Shown piece by piece: positions 55,020 to 64,000 of a stretch of 64,000 nt of DNA. Location: the NCBI RefSeq assembly GCF_037975245.1, contig NC_092573.1, forward strand, positions 17,102,265-17,166,264, given 5' to 3'. The position numbers and the translations under genes were made by a program. Origin of the DNA: Apostichopus japonicus (Eukaryota > Echinodermata > Holothuroidea > Aspidochirotida > Stichopodidae). A model generated the notes under the pieces. That model did no database searches. It saw nothing but the letters and a program-made list of their open reading frames with translations, and had not been told where the DNA came from. How positions within the stretch are numbered: position 1 is the first letter of the stretch; each line of letters begins with the position of its first letter.

Positions 55020-55726
55020 CAGGCGTGGATCCAGGGGGGTCCAGGGGGTCTGGACCCCCCTGCTCTTGGCCAAAAAAAAAAGAGAAAAACGAGAAAAACA
55101 AGAGCGAGAAAAAAATAATTAAATTAAATGCCAATTTTAAACATGTAGGACGTCAGAAAAGCGGTTATCCTCACAAGTTATCCAGGTGTGTCTTTTCCGT
55201 CAAATGAATTATAGTGTGCACGCGTGCTACACGTGCCAAAAATGCCTAACAATCTCAATTTTCAGACGGTGGTGTTCGAATTTTTTTGGGCGGTGAGGTT
55301 ACAGAGCGGTAGGCTGCTAGGATGCGCTAACGAATTTTTCATGAGCAAACCCCTCACCCTTCCAGAATCCTGGATCCGGCCCTGCATCAAACAGTGGTGA
55401 CGGAACGGGAGGGGATTGGGGGCTAAAGGCATTATGATTTTTGTATCATCTCAACTCATCTGATATGTAATACCATATTTCATAGATTGTTTTTTTCTCA
55501 TCAATTGAGAAATTGCAGACATGAGATCCATATTTTCAGGCTAGGTACATGCAGCTTAGAATACTCGGGAAGTGCCGTTTCTGGCCATCTGGGGGGTTTG
55601 TAAAGCCAAAAATTTGCTTGTACGCTCCGCGCCAACCGATGATGGCGCTCCGCTTAGATAGTCTTACGTTCAGGCGCGGCTGGACCAGTCAGACCCCCCC
55701 TGTCACAAATCCTGCATCCGCCCCTG
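55020..55726. mobile_element. Cluster of hAT-type ends, boundaries unresolved
   Basis: Left-type ends CAGGCGTGGATCCAGG (55020), CAGTGGTGACGGAACG (55392) and CAGGCGCGGCTGGACC (55671). Right-type ends CTGGATCCGGCCCTG (to 55384) and GCATCCGCCCCTG (to 55726). The subterminal motif lies at 55620-55662. None of the end pairs has matching 8-bp flanks, so these are probably several truncated, overlapping insertions. Confidence 0.45.
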
Positions 55727-56003
55727 ATATGTCATTGAATATTCCACAAAACAACTTTTTTATGCCCACGAAACTGTCGAAACATGATTTTCCACTACTG
55801 GTAGAGATATAAAAATTGGGAATTCTGAAATTCCTGCAAACATGCGGCTGTGCCTGTTCACTACTCACTACTGTATCGCCTTAAAAAATGATGAGTGGAA
55901 ATTGTTTCTCCAGGACCGTATCGTATCGTGTGGGTATCGAGTGCGTCTGATATACGAACGTACGTAGTACGTACGTACGTCTATGATGATATGCACTGTA
56001 CTG

Positions 56004-56234
56004 CACTGATAAAAACATAGGTGAATTTCACTCCATGGGAGTGATCACTGAGCACCTTCCGGTATAAGAGTGAATTTCCACTCCATTGGAGTAAATCTTA
56101 ACTCCTAATAGAGTTATATTCACTCATATTAGGAGTGAGGGTTAACTCCAATAGAGTTAAATTTCACTCTTAATTTGAAGTGCGCCGAGCGATCACTCCA
56201 ATGGAATGAAATCCACTCATTTGTTTTTAGAGTG
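56004..56234. mobile_element. 231-bp MITE, CACTNTAAAAACA ends
   Basis: Inverted ends of about 32 bp: CACTGATAAAAACATAGGTG on the left against the mirror of CACTCATTTGTTTTTAGAGTG on the right. The interior is a run of short palindromes of ACTCC/GGAGT (ACTCCATTGGAGT, TTAACTCCTAATAGAGTTA). Target duplication not clear. It lies inside the element 54601-56811. Confidence 0.65.
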
Positions 56235-57317
56235 TTGCTAGATGTATGAAGAAGAAATTTACATACCAATACATGTTATCGGTCATCGATTGGCACAAAA
56301 ACCCAGATTCTGATGACAGCTGCCTCAAGAAATCCAATAAATGGCCTAATTAGCACCGAGCCAGCAATGTGGACCATTACCGAAACATCGATAGACTTCC
56401 ATCCCCTTCCTCTAATGCTATTTAAGTCCACATGTGGGCATATCCTGCAAACCTACTACCGGTAGCCCACAGGGGTTTGAGTTGGGAGAAAGGCCTTGAC
56501 ACCTTGAAACGACAAATGATGCCAACTTCCCTCAAGTTAAAAGTCTGGCTGAGTTGGCAAGGCCAGTCAGCATTAAAGAGAAAAAACTCTTTTTGCATTT
56601 CTGTCACCAAAGTTGCACATCTTTTTGGTTGCTATTTTGCCTCACAGGTGCCATCTCCTGCGATCTGGGGGGTGCTGAAATCTCAAATTTTCTCTGTACG
56701 CTCCGCGCCAACCAAGGTGGCGCTCCGCTTAGATAGTAACCTCCAGCCCCCCCACAAGAAAGAACAGACCCCCATGGCCCCCCCACTCAAAAAATCCTAG
56801 CTACGCCACTGATAAGCAAGCATCGGTTATTACATCGCATACCATCGTGTATCGTACGGTCCGTGGAAATTGCGCAGTATACCGCGGGATGCTAATGTAA
56901 ACAACGAAATGTCTTATGTAGATGGAGAAAATGCATGGAGGTCCAATTATGTCAAATTCTCTTTTACATTAGTAATAGCGAATTAGTCGACCAAGCTTAG
57001 AACTTGATTTTAATTATCAAGGAGATATTTTTTTCATTTCCTTTAGCTATACATCATTGCAATTTATTTTTCTTTCAGCAGGAACCCCCCCCCGCCCTCC
57101 TACGTCTATGTGTGTAGTGTTCAGTTTACCTGGTATTATTTCATTTCCTTCAACCAAGTTTTATAATAGCCGTTATAAAAGTGTTTAATATTTGTACACC
57201 AATAAATTAACTGTGTCTGAATTGTTGAAAATTTCCTTACCAACATTCTTCATCATACTTCCCTCTACTCGTGTAATTTTGACCGGTCTGTTAGGAGTTG
57301 AAGGAGGTATTTCTATA

Positions 57318-57774
57318 CATAGGCGTAGCAGGCGGGGGGGGTGGGCTGGGGGGGGCGGGCTGGGGGGGGGCTGCAGCGCCCCAACCCAAATTTTTGGTGA
57401 AAATTCGGACAAATATGCTGAGAATTTTTCGGGCACCTACTGAAAGAAGAATAATTTGCAATGTGTTTTTCAATGGTTAAACTGATATTATTACTATCGT
57501 TATTATTGTAACAACTTCCCCAACAATTATAACCAATATGGAAGGGTAATAACACAGAAAATATAACCAAAATTTTTTGCGCACTCAGCGCGCGTTCATC
57601 ATCTTATTGGTTATCTTATCTGTTATCGGCATGCGATGTAATGACGGAACAATGCCTATATGATAGCACATTAAGATGCTGAACGCGCGCGTAGCGCCCT
57701 AAAAATTTTGGTTATACTTTTCGGGCTAGTCGTTACAGCCCCCCCCCAAATCACATGAGGCTCCTACGCCTATG
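57318..57774. mobile_element. hAT-type MITE, CATAGGCGTAG ends
   Basis: 457 bp, ends CATAGGCGTAGCAGGC and CTCCTACGCCTATG (inverted), with perfect 8-bp duplication TTTCTATA (57310-57317 and 57775-57782). G-rich tract after the left end and C-rich before the right. It contains an internal inverted pair (GCGCACTCAGCGCGCGTTC and GAACGCGCGCGTAGCGC). Confidence 0.86.
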
Positions 57775-58017
57775 TTTCTATATTGGTTGTCCATAGATGA
57801 CATTTTTTGCAACATTATGGGTATGTTTTGAAGTGAATTTTCAAATTCTGAACAAATAATGGGCTGAAAACTGTCGGATATTGTGGGCCGCGACGTAGAA
57901 TCACCTACAAAAGCAATGATCCACAGGACATGCGATGAGGTTGAATATGATTTGTGACTGAAAAAAATCTTCAAAAGCTTATGGATGGAAAAAAAAAACT
58001 ATTGGGATACACTTGGT

Positions 58018-58200
58018 TCTCAGGCAAAAGTGTACATCTGGTTGGTCATTTTCAAGCACGAGAAGTGCCATTTCCGGTGATCTGGGGGGGGGGGTATAAA
58101 AACCAGAATTTTTCTGTACGCTGCGCACCAACCGATGGTGGCGCTCCGCTTAGATAGTAATTCGCGCCCCCCGGGTTAGAAAATCCTGGATATGCCCCTG
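58018..58200. mobile_element. Right-end fragment of a hAT-type element
   Basis: Contains GAAGTGCCATTTCCGGTGAT, the subterminal motif (CGCACCAACCGATGGTGG, then GCTCCGCTTAGATAGT) and the end TCCTGGATATGCCCCTG. The left half is missing or is the distant end at 53693. Confidence 0.55.
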
Positions 58201-61133
58201 CAAAATACGAAAATATGACATCCTACCTATTAAGCACTGTGCTAAGCTAATGGCCTAACCACCTCGACGTGTATGTCACCTGTTAAATGCTTGAAATGGG
58301 CTAAGAATAGTTACTCAAAATATCCATCTCAAAAAATATCTCAGACAATTAAAGCATCCATCTTTAATCTTCACCAAAGTGTAATTTTATTTACATATTT
58401 CTTACATTCCCACATTATTTGTACTTATTTTTAGTATTATTCCGTTTATGAACAAATAGAATTGTTACGAACTTAAGTTAAACATCCTTATTCGTTACCT
58501 ACTTTATTCCATTCAAGTTCAATTAGAAAATATAAGCTTAGGCCAATCAAACTGAACAGCAAATGGTACCATCGTAACTTGTTTATAATTATTGTAGAAT
58601 GTTACCAGATTGATATAAAGAAATCATAACAACTAGAAACTACTCCAATGTTGTTTTTTTTTCACATGAAAATATTGCATTCACTTGTGGCATAATTGAT
58701 TTGACCAAAATATTAGACTGTATTCCGAGACCTGTTTACAATGTAACAACCTAGTGTTGGGCTTAATGCGACAGCTATGGATTAGAGGCATATCAGCATT
58801 TCTGCCAAAATTAAATTATTTTTGAGGGCATTGCGGCAAACATGGAAAGGTTAAAAAAAAATGGAGAATAAGAGGGTCGACGGTAAAAGGGAGGTGATGG
58901 GCAGGGAAGTATGGCCCTTTGCAAGTTGTGAGAAAAAGAAACATGAAATTAAAAATAAGGGCATCAAATACTGCTCTACGGAGCATTTGATGCCTAAACA
59001 TAACCAATACTCAGCTAGTTAACATATATGCCTTATATATTCAGCACATACGTTAATTAGCGAAATTTGTATTAATTGTTACCATGCTTACTGTGCCAAG
59101 AAATATGAAGTCACTAACCACGAGGGAAGCAAAATCGGCGACCCTGGCAAGCCTAATTTGATTATCACATTGTGGAAGAATGAGTCTAGAGGGTGTCTTT
59201 ACTTTTATGTTTCATAGTAAAAGAACAAACTTAATACATCAGTTGATATTTTCACCTTCCATTTGTTTTTGAATAATGATATTTTCACCTTCCAAATGTT
59301 TTTGAATAATAGGTATGACACAACTGGTATTCCACGTTATTTTTACCGATTCCGATTATGTTCCGATTCTGATTCAGTTGATCGTTTGAACACTAATGTG
59401 GAGGTCGTGAATAACAATACAGCAACAGAGCAGATGACACTATTAAAGTAATAAGATTCCTATGTAATTGTATAATGGCTTCCTAAGAATTACCTTTGAA
59501 ACTGCAGTCCACTTCCACATTGTTAACGACTTTGGTTATGGCAAAGCAAGGCAGTGTCCAGTTAAGAGGAGACCTCAACTGCAATAGCAATTGTCACTTG
59601 ATAATTTATTATAAAATGACAATATGTGATAAAGGAGTGGGGTGGGAATTGGGGACAGCATAATAAACACTTAAATTGGTATCACTGTTCCTGTGGCTAT
59701 GTAAAGGTCTCTTGGAATTTCTTTATATTCTTGCAAGGAAAAAGTTAATAAGTAAAATGTTTTGTGCAATATACAGGCCGGTAAAGAAAGTAGATATGCA
59801 TTGAGATGGTTTTAAGTAAATCACTATTTCCAGGTGGGGTTCCTCTTAAAGGTATGCTGTAATGGCCCCAAATATGCTAGATAATCTAATATGGTCACCT
59901 TTGGTCAAAATTTTTGAGTAAGAGCATAAACTTCTAGAAATAATTAAAATCCATTGAATTCAATACTCATGGTTTCGTGGCCAATGACTTTGTGTAATAC
60001 GCTGTAGGACACCTTGAAACAGGAGTCACAACAAAGCAATAGCATGAGAAATGATCTCAGAGCATGTGAATGACTTGTGAATGTTCATATGGCTACCCTA
60101 TTTTAATTAAATTTCAGGAATATCCAAACCCGTATGGCTGTTCATGATGAAAATGCTGATTACCCACGAGAAAACCAAACTGGTTGTTTCAGACGAATGG
60201 ACCTAATAACAGTGTTCCAGACAGCAACATCTGTGCCTGAGGGGTAAGCAATCGGAAGGATGCAGGGGGGGCAGGTATACTCTTATTGTAAATTGTTATC
60301 ACCCACAGTGGTTTCATGGGTATTGCACATTCTATAATTAACGTATCAATTTCTGAAATGAATTCTGTTGAAAGAAAGACCAAGGTGAAAAGACGTTTGC
60401 AATTTATAGCATCAAAAGTCAAATAGATTTGGTGAAATCCAGGTCATATGCAATAGTGTGATGACTGGTTTATTTTTAAGTTGGCATGATAAGCAACTGG
60501 TAGCATGTACAATAGTGTCATGGTATTACTTACCTTCAGTGGCTCCATGTGTAATTTGACTGATGAAGAATGCTGGCTGCTTGGTTATTACAATTACTTA
60601 CAATGTTATCATATGCTTCGTACATTAGAAAGAACTGTACATCTTAAAAAGTATGAGCTTATGACCCCCCCCACCTCCCCCACCCCTGCCAATAAAAACC
60701 TTCCTGAGTGAGAGATTTTAAGAATAGCTTTAAACAATTCAGGTTAGTTTTCCATTAGGGTAGAGTAACACTATGAAAACAGTTTCAGTTATTGTCAATA
60801 TGATCACTAGTAGACGTGAAATATAGCACTTTCAGCACTGTGAAAAAAAGGAGTGAGATATTACCAAATGTTTCATTTAAGCATTTGTACAGTTTTTAGA
60901 ACTTGATTAGTTTAGTATTCTATTTTTTCATGAGTTGCACCTTAAAGCCGTATGATCATGGATTAACAATGAGGACATCCAGGATAAGTTTAATATAATC
61001 CCATCTTGCTTCCATAGATATTATTTCACATAGTCCTACCCACAGCAAGAACACCAATGAATGAAATTCTCAACCTTAAGCCTTTTGCCTACAGTAACTG
61101 CTGGGAGATTTGTTTACAACCATTCAATAATCC
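58201..61133. other. Largest unique stretch, nothing recognised
   Basis: About 2.9 kb of AT-rich DNA. The longest frames (60-77 codons) show no protein features. A C-rich run (60663-60687) and the repeated TTTGAATAATGATATTTTCACCTTCCA-like pair near 59250-59310 are the only local structure. No TE ends recognised. Confidence 0.4.
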
Positions 61134-62087
61134 TTAAAGAGGTTATGAAATGAAAAATTTTCATGTCTTGGAATGGTTTATCTACATTACTACAACACCA
61201 CCCATGCACAACTTTCCGTAAATACGGCTTCAAACGCCAGAAATTCGCTGTCAAAGTATTCCCTAGAGACCTCTCGAGCTGCCACTTGTAAAAAAAAGCT
61301 GCCCACCGCAGTTCATCTGACGTCATCAAAGGAACCATTTCAGCTAAAGCCGACTCCCCGCTGTTTACCGATACGGCGTTATACAGTTTACAACATGTAA
61401 CTACAACACTCTTCTCATCAATTGTCTTCTCCCGAATCTTCGATTCCAAGGAAATAGGACTTCACCTCTCAGGACATTCGTAAGCTTTGACTAAAATTAT
61501 TTTCTTGAGGAAGAAGAGGAGGAAATAGTTTTGAGGGTGTTGAAGATAATATCGGTGTATTTCCCTATCAATTGAGCCCCTTGCAGAGGAATTGTAAAAC
61601 GATCCCGATGGCCGAGACGCGTCGCTGCCATGTGAAGTCCCAGAGCAGAACGGTTGGACGACTCTGAACCGAAACTGGTCGGTTGAGCATTAACAAAACC
61701 ACCGTTATTAAGACCTTCATATGATTTAAATTATCTTGCCTGTCGATGATCCTGCTACTTAACTTCGTAGCGAAGCTTCTAGAATTTTGTGTATTACAGT
61801 GCAAGGAAAATGTGACATTCTGTTACAGTTCAAACCTATAGTAGAACTGGTAACATGGCCCTAGACCTAACTAATAGACGTTGTATAACAGGCTAGCCCG
61901 TGTAATTGTATCATCCAACTGTTACGTAAAATCACAACACAAAGCCAGTTTTACCACAAAAGAAAACTTGCAGATCTAGAATTGATTGTTCTAAAACCCG
62001 CTTTAAGTTTTGTGCAAAATATTAGGTAACCAACAAAAAATCATCATTTGCTGTATCAAGGAGGCCTATGCTATGGTCATAACGGAA

Positions 62088-62290
62088 GCAGGACACTTCG
62101 CCCAACAACCATTTCGCCCAACTGCCATTTCGCCCAACTGCCATTTCGCCCAACCTTACCATTTCGCCCAACCAGCCTGGTCATTTTGCCCAACCAGCCT
62201 GGTCATTTCGCCCAACCAGCCTGGTCATTTCGCCCAACCAGCCTGGTCATTTCGCCCAACCAGTCTGGTCATTTCGCCCAACCTTGATTA
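62088..62290 (+). repeat. 22-bp array, left arm
   Basis: CATTTCGCCCAACCAGCCTGGT repeated about five times, preceded by shorter CATTTCGCCCAACTGC units. 22 is not a multiple of three, so all frames cycle through the same peptide (HFAQPAW, VISPNQPG, SFRPTSL). Confidence 0.92.
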
Positions 62291-62299
62291 AATATGATA

Positions 62300-62830
62300 T
62301 TTCAAAAGGAAACGTTCGGGAATTGTTAACGTTACAGGATACGAACCGAATATTAAGGAAACTTGAGGTTGATCAGTGTGTTAGGGGTTAGGTATGATAG
62401 TAAACGTTCGAATATTAAGGAATATTAAGGAAACTTGAAGTCCTTTACTTTGTATAACTTTAGTAAAGGAAACGTTCGGGAATTTTAACGTTACAGGATA
62501 CGAACCGAATATTAAGGAATCTTGAGGATGGATCAGTGTTTTAGGGGTTAGGTTTGATAGGTTTGATATAGTAAACGTTCGGGAATTGTTAACGTTACGG
62601 GATACGAACCGAGTATTAAGGAAACTTGAAGTCGTGGTTAAATTGATTACATATGTGATTACATATGTGGTTACATTGATAAAGTGGTTACATTGATTAA
62701 ATATAGTAATTCAATATTACGAACAGGTTTTATATATTTTTTTTCAATTTAATAAGGAAACGTTCGGGAATTGTTAGTCAGTAGGATGGATCAGTGTTTT
62801 AGGGGTTAGGTTTGATAGGTTTTTATGAAG
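62300..62830 (+). repeat. Imperfect ~100-185-bp repeats (AAACGTTCGGGAATT)
   Basis: GGAAACGTTCGGGAATTGTTAACG recurs at about 62310, 62467, 62573 and 62757, each followed by ATACGAACCGAATATTAAGG and GGATCAGTGTTTTAGGGGTTAGG in part. Lies in the loop of the foldback structure. Confidence 0.8.
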
Positions 62831-63059
62831 ACCGATTCCCCTGTGCTTGTATAATAATATAACTTCCATTGTATGCGTAAACACCTAAAGTAGTGTAATC
62901 CTCCCATTATACCCGAAATAACTGCTCAGACTCCGATCGATATCGAGCGGACCTCACTTTTTTATTTACCTATTACGAAGTAACCTAACCCAAAATAAAT
63001 CAAATTGAACTAGTGGAATAGAAAAAGTAATATTATTCTGACTGAATATTAGTAAAAAT

Positions 63060-63260
63060 AAGGTTGGGCGAAATGACCAACACGGTTGGGCGAAATGACC
63101 ATGCTGGTTGGGCGAAATGACTATGATGGTTGGGCGAAATGACCATGCTGGTTGGGCGAAATGACCATGCTGGTTGGGCGAAATGACCAGGCTGGTTGGG
63201 CGAAATGACCAGGCTGGTTGGATGAAACGGCAGTTGGGCGAAATGGTTGTTGGGCAAAGT
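63060..63260 (-). repeat. 22-bp array, right arm (inverted)
   Basis: GGTTGGGCGAAATGACCATGCT repeated about seven times, inverse of the left arm, with slightly different spacer bases (ATGCT and AGGCT variants). Confidence 0.92.
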
Positions 63261-63789
63261 GACTAGAAAGCGTCATAACAAGTAATTTGGCAACAGTATA
63301 GGCCTACAGGCACTCATAACGTTGTGTATGTGTAGTGTTTTGAGCGAGTCGTGTTCAAATTCTTCGATTTCTGTCATCTTTTGGAAAAGCTTGCAGTAGA
63401 AATCCGTCTTTACTTGTGGTGGAGCAACCTGATACCACATATCGGCTCGGCATATTTAACAGTAACGAGATAAATTTACGTAAAAACAAAACTCCAAACA
63501 CCAAATCTCAATTACTACGGAGCGCTGCAACAGTGCAATGTTGTGTGTTCTCAGACGTTTAAGAATGTAAACATAGCGTCTTGGAAGTGAGCTGAGTTCC
63601 TCGACTGAAGTCACGCCGCATTACCGTAAATACAACAATTTTTCGAAAGTTTTTATTACCCTCAAATTTTTGATCGTTTATTCCTCGAGGATGCAAGCTT
63701 TGTTTGACACAAATTGGGTATCATTGGAAATGCACGAGTATACAGAATACGATGAGAAAGAATTTTTTTCCATTTCATTACCTCTTTAA

Positions 63790-64000
63790 GTCCCAAACAA
63801 CCTCAGGTCAATTGTCTTTCAGTAATGGAACTGACAGCATCATCACTGCATGACAGCCTTTGACAGGCAAGCATCAAAGAATAATTGGAAAGTGAACTTC
63901 AACCTCTTTAGTACGAGCTGTCATGCATACAATTATTGCCCAATGTCACTACCGTTGTGTATCTGGTATGCAATGTGAATTCCTTATGAGTAAGGTAGCA
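63790..64000. other. Flank right of the TTAA element, nothing recognised
   Basis: The last 211 bases show no recognisable feature. Confidence 0.35.

Larger units (their letters stand above)
54601..56811. mobile_element. hAT-type element, 2.2 kb, with nested debris
   Basis: Starts CAGTGGCGTAGCTCCGGGG and ends ATCCTAGCTACGCCACTG, with perfect 8-bp duplication ATAAGCAA (54593-54600 and 56812-56819). Near the right end is the subterminal motif (GCTCCGCGCCAACCAAGGTGG, then GCTCCGCTTAGATAGT). The interior holds other element ends (55020, 55384, 55392, 55671, 55726) and a MITE (56004-56234). No transposase frame. Confidence 0.86.
62078..63278. mobile_element. Foldback structure with 22-bp CGCCCAACC arms
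   Basis: The left arm (62078-62290) is a forward array of CATTTCGCCCAACCAGCCTGGT, the right arm (63060-63278) is the same array inverted. The outer edges also pair (CATAACGGAAGC and GCGTCATAAC-type flanks, then CACTTYGCCCAACAACC). The loop (62291-63059) contains the imperfect repeats listed below. It may be a separate insertion in the TTAA element or part of it. Confidence 0.65.
61138..63785. mobile_element. DNA-type element flanked by TTAA
   Basis: Starts AGAGGTTATGAAATGAAAAA and ends with the mirror CCATTTCATTACCTCT; 14 of the first 15 terminal bases match. TTAA lies on both outer sides (61134-61137 and 63786-63789), the target of piggyBac and Kolobok transposases. It encodes no transposase; a foldback structure occupies the middle (62078-63278). 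Superfamily cannot be decided from the ends alone. Confidence 0.6.

Noticed and set aside
53693-58200. A single 4.5-kb hAT-type element with CAGGSGC-TATCC ends
   Set aside because: The ends are similar, but the 8-bp flanks TTCCAAAA and CAAAATAC do not match, so one insertion is not shown.
61114-61449. 111-codon minus-strand frame in the left part of the TTAA element
   Set aside because: It runs through the element terminus and beyond TTAA, has no recognisable domain and is not matched at the other end; probably chance.
62010-63257. Proline-rich repeat proteins (HFAQPAW-type) or a CRISPR-like array of 22-bp repeats
   Set aside because: The 22-bp minisatellite is open in all frames, which explains the peptides. 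There are no unique spacers between repeats and the DNA is eukaryotic, so it is not CRISPR.

Overview
The window is non-coding, repeat-saturated eukaryotic DNA. It looks like a metazoan intergenic or heterochromatic region. I infer a marine invertebrate, possibly a deuterostome such as an echinoderm, from the style of the repeats: GGTCA-rich arrays, CAGTGGCG-ended hAT-type elements, a tRNA-derived SINE and Ty1/copia elements primed by initiator tRNA-Met. That assignment is an inference, not a proof. No intact cellular host gene could be supported.

Layout. 1-2240 is a complex satellite. 2.8-3.6 kb is a 146-bp GGTCA array, cut at 3636 by a 3-kb foldback element (3636-6624) that carries a triplicated SINE. 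8.3-11.0 kb is a three-deep nest of hAT-type elements, each with a perfect 8-bp target duplication. 11.7-13.4 kb holds two more foldback elements. 14.1-16.5, 19.1-21.3 and 42.9-46.1 kb are members of one family of array elements with short inverted ends (GATTCCTTGCC or GGTTCCTTGC against the matching inverted end), full of GGTCA half-sites. 21.4-25.5 kb contains a decayed multi-exon coding sequence with a hAT-type element in an intron-like gap. 27.2-28.4 kb is a ~200-bp repeat in which several units carry TGACGTCA.

30.7-41.7 kb is the only region with long open frames. A hAT-type element is followed by a composite Ty1/copia element on the minus strand (31898-41688, target duplication CTAGG) with an LTR-internal-LTR-internal-LTR plan. 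A second, very young Ty1/copia element (36484-41046, identical 164-bp LTRs, target duplication ACGGT) sits inside its gag. The two elements read different parts of the same primer tRNA: the outer one pairs with the 3' end of initiator tRNA-Met, the inner one with its anticodon arm.

46-58 kb is dominated by more hAT-type insertions (including a second nest) and by a 288-bp higher-order GGTCA repeat (51.3-53.1 kb). 61.1-63.8 kb is an element flanked by TTAA that contains a fourth foldback structure built from 22-bp repeats. Eleven hAT-type insertions could be delimited to the base by their own 8-bp duplications. This makes the window a good record of insertion order: arrays first, then foldback and hAT-type elements, then later nested copies.
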